Positions 34,759-45,469 of a stretch of 64,000 nucleotides of DNA are shown here, in pieces. The stretch lies in contig SZWC01004893.1 in assembly GCA_023375785.1 (NCBI GenBank), forward strand, positions 16,381 to 80,380, given 5' to 3'. The stretch is from Penium margaritaceum (taxonomy: Eukaryota > Streptophyta > Zygnematophyceae > Desmidiales > Peniaceae). The notes beneath the pieces were generated by a model that was given only the letters and a program-made list of their open reading frames with translations, did not search any database and was not told where the DNA came from. The position numbers and the translations under genes are program-made. Position 1 is the stretch's first letter, and each line of letters begins with the position of its first letter.

Positions 34759-35539
34759 TGTAATGAGGTGCCTTTATATTTCTGGCATACTCGGGGTCTC
34801 AACTGGGTTTTGGGGACATTGGGGGAATTTTCTGTTTTCCGAATAATCCGGGCGGATACTCGTCGGAAGGTCGGGCTCGACCTCAACAGCTCACGCAATG
34901 AGGAGGAGGAGTGAGCACGCGAGCAAGCGCCGACGTGGGGGTGATGCCGTGGCTAGGGGGTTGTTTCATGCGTAACCCCTCGTGGCGTTCCGAACATGCC
35001 AAGCGAGGGTGGCGGTGCCCCTCTCGGCGAACAGCGTGCGGCTCACGCTATCCGCCAAGGAGTTCTCCTGCCAGAACCTCCGACGACGGACATGGTCAAC
35101 GGCGGCAGCAGAATGGTGGCTGCGACCGCGTGGCGGTCGCAGCACTTTGCGGTGGCGTGCGCAATACGACAACCACACCCACTGTCGAGACACACCCGTG
35201 GTGAAAGCGGGAGGCGTCGAGCTGACGCTACGGCTTGTCGAGAGACAATCGACGGTCAAGCACTCCTCGCACTAGGCATTAGGTGCAAGTAGAGCACCGG
35301 GTCTAGGTGCAAGTAAAGCACTAGGATCAGGAGGAAGTAGCTTGCTACAGCAAGCTAGGAGAGCAGTAGGCCAGGGCTAGGGTAGCCGGCCAGATAGTAT
35401 GAATACCTTGTACTCAGTTCACTCTCATTAACCTGTGTTTTCCTGTTTTGGCTTCCAGACGTCTCCAAGTCTATCTTTCTGCTGCGATTGTGCTCTCCAC
35501 ACACCAAGGATTAATCTTTAGAGAGCACACACTCTCACA
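34759..35539 (+). repeat. gypsy-1 5' LTR
   Basis: TG...CA ends, 781 bases, defined by the break in copia-5 on the left and the primer-binding site on the right. No second copy confirms it. It holds a 24-base tandem duplication (AGGTGCAAGTA(G/A)AGCAC..., about 35280-35328), a 7-bp hairpin GCTTGCT/AGCAAGC (about 35339-35356), and is CpG-rich in its middle. Confidence 0.8.
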
Positions 35540-35541
35540 TC

Positions 35542-35553
35542 TGGTATCAGAGC
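35542..35553 (+). promoter_or_regulatory. gypsy-1 primer-binding site
   Basis: TGGTATCAGAGC, complementary to the 3' end of initiator tRNA-Met, two bases from the LTR. Confidence 0.93.
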
Positions 35554-36040
35554 CAGAGCCACGCGTTAGGCGGAAGCGCTGCCAGAGCTCACAAAACTTC
35601 AAGGAGCAAAGGCACAGACTACGCTGGACAGTTTCGAGGCTGATTGAGAGAGAGATTGCTGGACCAGACGTGGAATCCAACGCACAAAGCCAACCTCTGG
35701 AAATCTTTCTACATTTCCAAAGCGTCCACACTGCTTACCGTGCGCACGCGGGAGACGACGGGTGACTCCTACATGCTTCAAAGACGTCATCCAGGCGTTG
35801 GTGGCCAATCTTGGGCGCGTTGACGCGTTACACTATCATCGAGGGGGCTTTTGTGAGAAGCAAGAAAGTTTCCAGCGTCGAATACAGTACCAACAAACCG
35901 ACCCCATGGAGATCGACGGAGTCCAAGGAGGCCAGTAACAGAGGAAGCCACGTGGTGGGAACTGTTGGATCTGCGGGAAGCCTGGGCACCACAAGAGGGA
36001 ATGCAAGAAGAAATAGCAGGGAAACGGCAACCAGCAGTGA
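35554..36040 (+). pseudogene. gypsy-1 gag, internally deleted
   Basis: Only about 160 codons separate the primer-binding site from the gag stop, against about 325 in gypsy-2, so most of the capsid region is deleted. The C-terminal part is clear: a DPMEIDGVQ block, then the zinc knuckle CWICGKPGHHKREC (CX2CX4HX4C, 35963-36004). A TAG at 36014-36016 precedes the frameshift heptamer, and the family gag stop TGA is at 36038-36040. The knuckle would bind element RNA. Confidence 0.85.
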
Positions 36041-36061
36041 GTGGCGGGCGGCCAACTGCTG
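36019..36061 (+). promoter_or_regulatory. gypsy-1 predicted -1 ribosomal frameshift signal
   Basis: In the gag frame the heptamer G-GGA-AAC lies at 36019-36025. After a 6-base spacer comes a hairpin: CAGCAGT (36032-36038) pairs with ACTGCTG (36055-36061), and TGGC (36042-36045) pairs with GCCA (36051-36054) around a 5-base loop. Pol is open in the -1 frame from here. The same arrangement occurs in gypsy-2. Confidence 0.72.
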
Positions 36062-38797
36062 GGAAAGCTTTGTCCGCATCAGCGAACACCAGCCCCAAAA
36101 GTCCTTCGACAACTAGGGAGCTGCCGAGTGCATTTCTACGGAGCGAAGGAAGCGGGAGCATTCCCGGAATCATCCTAAGAGCCAAAATTCTATCGGCTGG
36201 TTCTGCAGACGGCCAGGGCCACCAGACTCACCGGCAGATTAAAGCATTGCTCGATTGCGGCGAGTCGCACTCATTCTTCAACGATGATCTTGCAAAGAGG
36301 TTGGGGCTTGCACGACTACCCAGAAAGCCAACTACGGCCAAGTTTGTGCAAGGGGAGCTGGAGTGTGGATTGCCTTTGAAGCCTTTAAGGATCTGTCTTG
36401 GCAAGCTGTCGTGCGAGGTGAACTTTTGCATGTGCTGGATGGACGCCTACGACATGATTTTGGGGCATGACTGGCTGCACTAGTGGAATCCTGCTATGGA
36501 TTGGGTGTGTAGCTAGGTGAATGTGAAGAGATGCGGAGAGAAAATTGTTTTGCCAGTATGGGCTGAGGAGAAGGACTCCAAGGCAGGCAAGGTGCCGCAA
36601 TTGAGCTACGTGCAGCTAAAGGGGGACCAAGTCTACCTTGTGTGGATACAGCAGAAGGAAGCAGCTGAAGAGGTGGAAGTGTTGGCAGCAGAGGCAAAGC
36701 AACAAGAGGGAGAGCAACAGAAAGCACCAGCAGCAGAGCTGTCGGAAGGCGTCAAGGGAGAGTTGGACAGCTACGATGACGTGTTTCCTGCTGAGCTGCC
36801 AAAGGGTTTACCACCGAAGCGGGACATTGACCATAGAATTGAGCTGGTTCCTGGAGCAACTCCAACGGTGCGCGCTTCTTATTGCATGAGCGATAATGTG
36901 CTAGGTGAGCTGAAGAAGCAGTTGGAGGGACTGATGGAGTAGGGGTTCATCAGACCGTCGGTGTTACCCTACGCGGCACCGGTCCTCTTTGTGAAGAAGA
37001 AGACAGGGGAGCTGCGGATGTGCATAGACTATCGCGCACTAAACAACGTAATGATCAAGAACCGGTACCCGTTGCCAAGGGTCGAGGAGCTGTTTGATCA
37101 GCTGAGGGGAGTGGAATACTTCAACAAGATTGACTTGCAATTAGGATACCATCAGATCTGGATTGCGGAGCAAGATGTGGAGAAGACGGCATTTTGAACG
37201 CGGTATGGCTATTTCGAGTACCTCGTGATGTCGGTTATGTTGACCAACACTCCTGCAATGTTCATGAGCCTCATGAACAGGAACTTCCACCCTCACTTGG
37301 ACCAGCTTGTGGTGGTGTTCCTCGACAACATCCTCATTTGCTCCCGAACTCTGAAAGAACATCGACAACATCTTTAGTAGGTGCTGGACATTCTTCAGAA
37401 AGAGAAGTTGTTTGCGAACCTCTCCAAGTGTGAGTTTGAGAAGTGAGAGGTGGAGTTCCTTGGGCACATCGTGAGTGGCAAGGGTCTCCGCATGGACCCA
37501 AAGAAGGTGGAAGTAGTGAAGCAGTGGCCGACACCAAAGTGCGTACATGACATCCACGTACTCCTGGGGTTTGTCAATAACTACCAGAAATTCATCCGGG
37601 GGTGCGCAAAAAGGGCCACGCCGCTGACTCAGCTGCTGCGGAAGGATCACCAGCGGGAATGGGGTGAACAGGGGCAGAAGAGCTTGGAGGAGCTCAAGGC
37701 TGCAATGTGTGATGCTCTGGTCCTGGTGTATACGGCTTCATCTAAGGAGTACGTCATGGCGACAGACACAAGCGACTATACCATCGGGGCGGTGCTGATG
37801 CAGGATCACGGGAAGCGGCCACACCCGGTTGCATATGCATCACACAAGTTGCGAGGTACAGAGCTGAACTACGCAATCCATGAGAAGGAGATGCTCATGA
37901 TGATCCATGCTTTCAACACTGGAGGTGATACCTCGAGTCGCGCCGCTGCTTGGTCTTCACGGACCATTACACCCTGAAGTACGTGAAGACGCAGCTGAAC
38001 CTCAGTCGCCGACAAACTCGTAGGATGGAGTTTCTTGAGGGGAGTTTTGACTACAAGATCCAGTACAAGCCTGGGAAGGTGAACTCGACAAATTTTCTCT
38101 CGCGACAGCCAGACTTGAGCCTCAATGCCATTTCAGTGCTGATGGGATCTCCTGTCATGCATAGCCTCTTTAAGCATGGCTATGGCGTGGACAATGAGTT
38201 CATGGGTGGTGCACTGAAAGACACTACGTGGGATGGAGTGTACTAGCAAAGGGCGCAAGAGCAGAGGATTTTCATGCCGGACTCTGCACCATGTAAGTAG
38301 TTGTTGCTGGAGGAAGCATATGATACCCACTACTCGGGTCACTTCGGCTTCGGCACGACGCTCAAAGCCTTGGCACGCCAATACTGGTGGTCTTCAATGG
38401 CAACTGAGTGCTAGAGGTTTGTGAGCAGTTGTGATGTGTGCCAACGCATCAAGGTGCGGAGGACCAAACCACAAGGGGAGCTGCAACCATTGCCTGTACC
38501 AGAGGGGCCATGGTCAGACATCTCGCTCAACTTCATTTGCGGGTTGTCTCTGACGCAGCAAGGCAACAACATGGTGTTGGTGGTGGTGTACCGGTTTTCC
38601 AAGATGGCACATTTTATTGCATGTCCCAAGATCATCACAGCTGTTGGGACAGCTCAACCACTCCTCAGTCATGTCATCAAGCTACATGGATTGCCACAGT
38701 CGGTGGTCTTAGATCGCGATCCACGATTCACTTCGCGATTCTGGAGAGATCTCATGGAGAAGCTGGGCGCGCGAGTGCAACTGACCACGGCATACCG
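36041..38797 (+). pseudogene. gypsy-1 pol: protease, RT, RNase H, partial integrase
   Basis: In the -1 frame, protease has LLDCGESHSFFND, with Asp-Cys-Gly at the active site, and DMILGHDWLH. RT runs from [20 protein letters not shown]; its active site reads VFLDNILIC, so the second Asp of the pair is Asn. RNase H (KEYVMATDTSDYTIG) is followed by a frameshift near 37930. Integrase keeps a His/Cys zinc site ending SSCDVCQRIK, then LNFICG where the first catalytic Asp is Asn, and [12 protein letters not shown] with the second Asp. It breaks off at 38797 before the Glu. Stops lie near 36481, 36940, 37195, 37376, 37444, 38246 and 38410. Confidence 0.9.
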
Positions 38798-40825
38798 TCC
38801 TCTTCCTCTTCTTCCTCTTCCTCGGCCTCTGCATTCACCACCACTCTTCCTCCCATCCAGCCGTCACCGCCCCCAGTCAGCCCATTGGAATGGAATCCTC
38901 TACACCCTTGCTGATGGTGTGCGCTCCTTGTCCATCGACACTATCTACCTTCTCCGAGCGCTCTGACTCCTCTGAGTCCTCGGATCCCCCTGTCTCCTCT
39001 GATCTTGCGCCCTCTGTTGCCTCTGAACCATCGGCCTCCTCTGAGATTGCTACCTCCACTCAGTCCTTGGCTCCCCCTATACCCTCTTCTACCTCAGAAC
39101 CCTCCACTCCCTTGATGCCTCTTGCTCTCTCTGAGCCCTCTGCCACGTCCCTTCTCCCTCTGTGCTATCTTGCTCACCTGTGGTGTCACAACTGCCATCC
39201 ACTACTCGTGTCCCATTTTCCCCTCTTATCTCACCCTACACGTGCGGTGGTCACCTTAGGGCACTTCCGTCTCTCTCCCTCTCTCTCACCCCATTGTCTC
39301 TGGTGACCCGGGCCTGTGTGCTCTTGGTTTTGCAACCTTTGCATTGTCCCCGGTTGTCTCTGTAGTGCATCCCAGCGCTGCCCTTGGCTACTCCCTTATT
39401 AAACAGGAGTTCCACTCAGCCCTCTCCTCGTCCGTGGCCGGGTATGTTGCCTCGTGCTTTGCTATTGGTGGTCTCTCTTCCCTCCCACCCTGAACCTCTA
39501 ACTGTGTAGGCTGCTCGTACAGCAACTGATTCCCTCTTATGGGAGCAAGCCATGAAAGCCGAATTTGACATGCTCTCTGAGCATGGCGTGTATGAGCTCG
39601 TATACCGTCCCAAGCTGAACCCTGACAGCACCGTTGAATGGTACAAGGCACGACTCACTGCAAAAGGGTTCTCAGAAGACCCTGGGGTTGATTTCACTGA
39701 GACATTCACCCGAGTTGGTCATTACGCTACTGCCAAGGCACTACTTAGCCTGGTTTCCCAGCATGACTAGGAGTTGGAACAGATGGACATCAACAACATA
39801 TTTTTGCATAGCAATCTGGACAAATAAATCTACATGGTGCAGCCATCTAGTTTCTCTAATGGAACAAATTGGGTATGGCGCTTCCGCAAGGTCCTCTATG
39901 GCCTAAAGCAGTCCCCACGCTGCTAGAACCAAGAGATTATAGCAACCCTAGAAAAGGGAGGCTTCCAAAGAAGCAGTGTGGACTCCGCTCTATTTCTCAG
40001 TGCTCCCACCAAGCCACTTGTTGCCATCCTTGTCTATGTGGATGACCTCCTCATTGCGTCTCCCGATGTCGCCTTTGTCGCAGCTACCAAGTCCCCTCTT
40101 CGGACAGCATACAAGATGAAGGACCTCGGTCCAGCCCGTATCTTCCTGGGTATGGAACTAGAGCGTGATCGCACACGTCGTTCCCTACACATTCACCAAG
40201 CTGCATGTGTTTGCAGCTTGGGGAAGCGCTTTGGACTGCTCCTCGCTTATATCCCCACTGTATCTATACCTATGACCCCATCCGGTCAATCACTGCTAAA
40301 GTCCTTGGAACCATCCAAGCTGGGGGAGACGGTTGACGTGACGGACTACCTCAGGGTCATTGGCTCACTGATGTACCTTGCCACCACCACGTGTGCTAAT
40401 GTTGCCTTTGCTATGAACTTTCTGTCTCAGTGTCCCTGTGAGCGTGATCTTGAGGCAGTGTTGCGGGTAGTGCAGTTGAACTTTCCACACCTCGCATCGG
40501 TTTGTACTTCCATGCACAGCCCTCAGTCCTCCTTGACGGCTTCACTGACAGTGATTGGGCAAATGACTCTGATGCACGTAGTAGAACAAGATATATCTTC
40601 ATGGTTGGTGGGACAGCACTCTTGTGGACAAGTGGAATGTGTTGCCCGTAGCACTGCTGAGGCAGAGTATGCGGCTCTTGGCGCAGGCACGTGTGAGGCT
40701 ATCTGGCTTTGTTGTCTGCAACAACAATTGCATGTGCCCATCTGTTGCATCATCCTGCATTGATACAAAGGCCATTGCCGAAAACAGTGCAATCCATCAC
40801 TCCCGCACCAAGCATATCAGCGTGG
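38798..40825 (+). pseudogene. copia-6 linker, reverse transcriptase and RNase H (left part)
   Basis: A Ser/Pro/Thr-rich linker (38800-39300) precedes RT from about 39552. RT has EWYKARLTAKGFSEDPGVDF, MDINNIFLHS, LYGLKQSPRC and an intact active site LVYVDDLLIASP (about 40036). RNase H has DYLRVIGSLMYLATTT and, after a frameshift near 40480, DGFTDSDWAND and the end block HHSRTKHISV, where copia-7 interrupts. Stops lie at about 39768, 39825 and 39925. Sequence is closest to copia-1/7. No gag, integrase or 5' LTR is found, so its left part was lost at the gypsy-1 junction. Confidence 0.88.
40821..40825. repeat. copia-7 target duplication, left
   Basis: CGTGG, repeated exactly at 48699-48703. Confidence 0.95.
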
Positions 40826-41470
40826 TGACAAATTGCTAGGAAGCTTCCTAACCTTGTTGCTGTTGACGTGGCGACATTGTCCAGTCAGTTGGCGCACTAG
40901 GAAGCCAGCAGGTGCAAGAAACAGCAAGGAACAGGCTAGGGAGACGCACAAAGTCTCATAAGCTCCAATAGCTTAGTAATGCAGAGAGATATGACAACTG
41001 ACAAGTACACAGCACAAGTACCTGCTGCGGCACACAGCGGGTGACGCAAGCGGCAGTGTCAATTTGTCCTAAAACCAGCTCAAAACCACTGTTTTGGCCG
41101 TAACTCTACGCACAGGCATCCAAACGCAACATCGTCTAAACCTAGAGATGCAGAATCTCGAGCTGGATGCTATGACTGTCACACGCACAAGTCCGGCATT
41201 GATTGGTGGACAGACAATGCAATACATTTTAATCGGGCTCAAGAGCCAGTCTACCGAGAAAACTCAAGCGTATGCAAGAAAACTGTAGAGCGCCCCAGCA
41301 AGCACCCGGAACGTTGTGGCAGCCGTCTAACAGCTGCTGGTGGATGGAGCCAACACCTGTCGGTGCTCCGGCGCCAGCTGGGCCCGCATCAGGGATCTAC
41401 ACGAGCATGGACATGGCTGAGTGATCACGGTAAGCTGTACAAATGGACGGAAACAACTCACATCACAACA
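40826..41470 (-). repeat. copia-7 left (3') LTR
   Basis: TG...CA ends (TGACAAATTGC to CATCACAACA), aligning with 48054-48698. Contains the palindrome TAGGAAGCTTCCTA near its outer end. Confidence 0.96.
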
Positions 41471-41480
41471 CTCCCCCATG
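41471..41480 (-). promoter_or_regulatory. copia-7 polypurine tract
   Basis: Minus strand CATGGGGGAG directly before the 3' LTR, identical to copia-1. Confidence 0.85.
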
Positions 41481-43265
41481 ACCTGATGGTACGCCTGTTC
41501 ATACACCTGCAGAACTGACATAGGTGCACAACAAGATGCTCAACATTCCATGCTCACACACCCCACTCTCAGCCACTCTCAGGCAAGGGGCGTAGTCCGA
41601 CAGAACAAATGGCCATGTTGAACTTTCTGCGTGCAAGTTCCTTGGTGAAGAAGTGAGCCCGCTGCATGTCCGTGCTGATCCGGATGACGGAGATCACCTG
41701 TCGCTCCACAAGATCACGCACAAATTGATTCTCAACAGCAATGTGCTTTGTGCGTGCATGAACACACTAGAGCTCTCTACAATGGCAAGAGCACTCTGGT
41801 TGTCACAGCATAGAACGATGCAAGGCATAGACTGACGCAACTCACAAAATAGACGTTGCAGCCACAACCCCTCAGTAACCCCAGCCCCCATAGCAACATA
41901 CTCACCTATGATGAGCTACGTGCTATACAACCCTGCTTGCCACTGTGCCACAACACATCGGTGCCACCAAGCAGGAACACGTAGCCTCTCCAACGGTGCC
42001 CATTAGGACTCCACGTCCAGTCACTGTCTGTGTAGCCGTCGACTACCACCGAACACTGTCCTTGGAAGTAGAGTCCGAGGTATAGTGTGGACACCACGTA
42101 CCGCACCACTCGCATAGCCGCGTGAAGGGCTCTCGCCTAAGGACACTGTGAAAAATGTGCAAGGAGGTTGACGGAAAAAACATTGTCAGGTCGTGTGGTA
42201 GTGGCCAAGTACATCAAAGAGCCAATTAGGCGCAAGTACATGGTCACGTCCACAATCTCACCGAGGTCTACAGGATCATCCACCTTCACAGCACCCTGCC
42301 CGTCACATGTGATGGGGGCTGGAGACTGTGGGAACTGCACCCAGGAGGTCAGCAAACCGCTCCCCCAAAAAGCGGGCGTAACGTGCCTAATGCAACAAGA
42401 GTGTCCATCGCTGACGATCACGCACAATCTTTATCCCAAGAAACACAACTGCAGGACCAAGGTCCTTCATCCTACAGGCAGCCTCGAGAACTGCCTTGGC
42501 CTCCTTCATGGCCTCCATAGAAGGAGACGCATTCAAGAGGTCGTCCACGCAGACTAGGATGGCGGTGTAGCTCTCACCTATCCATGTGAGAAAGAGGAAC
42601 GGGTCAGTGTCACTCTGCACGTAACCGGCACATGCCAGTGTGCCGGTGATCTCCAAGTTCCAGCACTGAGGTGATTGTTTCAGGCCGTACAAGGCCGTGC
42701 GCAAGCGCCAAACCTTGTCACCGACCTCAAATCTAGGTGGCTGGACCATGTAGATCTCCTCCTCTAAAGGTGCCATGGAGGAACACGTTGTTAACATCTA
42801 TCTGGTGCAGCTCCCAGTGGTGGTGAGCAACAACCCTGACAGAGTGCGAGCGGTGGTCATGCGCCCAACGGGTGCGAAGGTGTCAGTGAAATGTACTCCC
42901 TCAACCTGCAAAAATCCCTTGGCCATCAAGCGAGCCTTATAGCGATCCAGTGTGCCATCCGGCTGAACCTTCTTGCAAAAGACCCACTTTGCCTGTATAG
43001 CCTTGAGCACGAGGGGGAGGTCGACAAGCTCATAGACACTGTGCTCACGGATGGCTCTCAGCTCATTCCCACAAGCAACACGCCACAAGACTGCATCGTG
43101 AGCTGAGAGTGCCTCCTTCAACGTGCCTGGATCAGGCATCATTGAGGAAGTGCTCTGGGTGGCTAAGACACACACCTCCGGATTCGTCTGACCACAACAA
43201 GGTCGGCTGCAGCATCGCAAGCGACCAAGAAATCTTGGGAGACCAAATCGTGGCCAACAGGACAT
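41481..43265 (-). pseudogene. copia-7 reverse transcriptase and RNase H
   Basis: RT begins near 43140 with NELRAIREHSVYELVDLP, then KWVFCKKVQPDGTLDRYKAR and FTDTFAPVGRMTTARTL. After a frameshift near 42800 it continues with YGLKQSPQCWN and LVCVDDLLNASP, in which the active-site Tyr is Cys. RNase H includes RLIGSLMYLATTTRP, DGYTDSDWTWS and CCDNQSALAIV, in fragments to about 41690. The usual role is copying element RNA; the damage rules this out here. Confidence 0.9.
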
Positions 43266-43509
43266 GCTCCATGCAACTCAGTGTAGTCTACATGGACACT
43301 CAAGCCAAGAGCCTTTTTGCCAGGCTTGCCATTGTGAACACTACGAGTCGAGCGCCTGGGCGCTGAGTCAGGAGTCCGCTGAGCCCCAGAGGCCAATGGT
43401 CGAAGACGACCACTGGGCTTGCAGGAGTATCCCAATGCTAAGGCACTCACCTCATGTTCCGGGGAAGGCTGCTGAGCCAGGGCCGTAGAGGATATTGGTG
43501 CATGCATGG

Positions 43510-43825
43510 GAGTGGGTGTGACAGAGGGGACTGACACCGGCATAGTATCAGGTGTGCCAGAGGGTACTAAAGCTCGTAGGGGATCAGGTGTGGCATAGGG
43601 GACCGACACTGGCACAAAATCGGGTGTGCCAGAGGGGTCTAACACCAGCACGGGATCAGGTGTGCCAGAGGGGACCGACATTGGCACGTGATTGGGTGTG
43701 CCAGAGGGGCCTGACACCAGCATGGGATCAGGTGTGGTAGAGAGGTCTCACACCAGCATGGGATCAGGTGTGCAAGAAGGGTCTGACACCGGCACGGGAT
43801 CAGGTGTGCCAGAGGGAACTGATCA
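43510..43825. repeat. 36-bp minisatellite in the copia-7 pol linker
   Basis: About eight 36-base units, each with (A/G)GGTGTGCCAGAGGGG near its centre (units at about 43548, 43584, 43620, 43656, 43692, 43728, 43764 and 43800). In the pol frame each unit encodes 12 residues of the form P-S-G-T-P-D-P/x-V/M-x-V. It lies in the non-catalytic linker between integrase and RT. Copia-1 has no such array. Confidence 0.85.
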
Positions 43826-44878
43826 GGCTACTAGACCCATTGCCACGATGGTCGGATCGTCAGCAGTCGTAGACCGGGCCACAGGTGAGAAGACCCAGAC
43901 GGACCTATCCATAGGACTAGACTCCCCCATCTGCCGGGAGGCCACACAAGTAGGGACGTGGTCGGCGGCCAGCGACAGAATGCCAGACAAGTCGCTGTTG
44001 GTGAGAGCCTCAAAGAAGAGAGCATCTCGAGACTCGACAATGCGATGGCAGGAAGGGGCCCAAGATTGCCAGGCTTTTGACCGCGGGGAGATGCGGAGGA
44101 AGGTACGCATACGTCCTCGAGGTGAGACCTTGGACCCCTGCTGCTCCTCGATGTACCAGACACATGCGAGAGACCCCCAAATGCAGACAAGATGGAGATC
44201 AACACGATGGCCAAACCACAACTCGTACGTCCTGACACGGTCTGGAAGTGAATCATGCGTCAAGCGGTTCCAGACCCACAACATGTTGGAGAAGCCCTCA
44301 AAGGCAAAGGACTACGGAAGACCGCACTCAAACTCCGCAGCACAAACAGCATCCTCCATGGTGCGGTTCCAACGCTCAGACACACCATTCTGCTATGGTG
44401 TAGTAGGGGCAGAGAGCTGGTGAAAGATAACGTGCTCGGCAAATTAGGCATCCATCTCGCCTAAGCACTCGCCACCACGATCTGAGCGGAACGTGTGCAG
44501 GGTGTGACGGGATTGACGCTCAGCCATCACAAGCCATAGGCGGACTGCCAGCGCGGCATCGCTCTTGAGGCGAAGGCTGTAGACCCATCGCATCCGGGTG
44601 AAGTCATCGGTCAGGGTGAGAATATATCGACCCCGATCATAGAGGGACTCGACTGGGAGAGGGCCAAGAAGGTTCGAGTGGACCAACTCTAGTGGGCGCA
44701 GTGCCCGAGAGGAGGAGTCAGGGTAAGAGCAGCGATGCATCTTACCCTGGGCGCAGAAAAGACAGTCGGTCTTGGGCGGCTTCTCAAAAGACGTTACGTC
44801 AAGACCAAGGGCTCGCTGAGTCCGAATGAGCTTGGACACAGATTCCGAGCTCATATGGTAGAGGCGACGATATAACAA
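43823..44878 (-). pseudogene. copia-7 integrase
   Basis: The pre-integrase zinc site is intact (RRLYHMS ... CLFCAQGKMH). The first catalytic position reads LVHSNLLGPLP, so Asp is Asn; copia-1 keeps Asp here. The second Asp is present in TFRSDRGGEC, and the Glu in QNGVSERWNRTM (about 44380). A frameshift or stop near 44444 separates the two halves. The C-terminal part has YELWFGHRVDLHLV and RIVESRDALFFE. Confidence 0.9.
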
Positions 44879-45469
44879 TCACTGGTGCTCAAGGGAGAGA
44901 ACACCAGTGACAAACACACGCGTAGAAGAGAGAGGGGGAGAAAAAACAGAGGGAATACAACGAGACAACCGATACAAGTCATCAACAACAGAGGCACGAA
45001 GCACGATGGCGCGTGTGTCGAGAGCAGTCACTGTGGTAGAGTCAACAGAGTGCTCAATAGTGAGACCCATCCTGGTGCATGCATGAACAAAGAGCAGACT
45101 GAGCTCAAGAGCAGGGACAAAGAGCACATCAGAAATGTACAAGGGGCTAGACGTACCATCAAACCACACAACCCCAACTCCCTGCACAGGCAACGACTGA
45201 CCAGACCCTGTGCGAACGGACCGGACGGACGCAATAAGACCGAGCACAACGAAGTCACTATGACAACAGATCATGTGATGGGTGGCACCAAAGTCAATAA
45301 TCCAGGTGCCGCTCGGCTCAAGACTAGTCGTCGACACTGAGCAACATGCCACAGAACACTCTACCTCTGCTTGACGCTCAGCAGAGGACTTAGGACAACG
45401 ACGAACAGCACGGATCTGTGACTCGTCAAGCCAGTCGGTACTGTCAGGTCCATCCTCATCGCAAGCCAA
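44879..45469 (-). pseudogene. copia-7 protease
   Basis: An uninterrupted 196-codon stretch covers the protease. The active-site block is TWIIDFGATHHMI, with Asp-Phe-Gly instead of Asp-Ser-Gly, as in copia-1. It is followed by SLPVQGVGVVWFDG and ISDVLFVPALELSLL, the beta-strand blocks of copia proteases. It ends in a TGA at 44879-44881, directly before the pre-integrase domain in the same frame. Confidence 0.85.

Larger units (their letters stand above)
34759..38797 (+). mobile_element. gypsy-1, Ty3/gypsy LTR retrotransposon, 3'-truncated
   Basis: It has a 5' LTR, primer-binding site, shortened gag, protease, RT, RNase H and the N-terminal half of integrase in gypsy order (integrase after RNase H). 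Sequence ends inside integrase at 38797, at the junction with copia-6; the rest of pol, chromodomain and 3' LTR are absent. Its proteins align with gypsy-2 throughout, so both belong to one lineage. It inserted into copia-5. Confidence 0.92.

Noticed and set aside
41653-41835. Short plus-strand frames across copia-7 and copia-1 RNase H
   Set aside because: Shadows of the minus-strand RNase H; no independent evidence.
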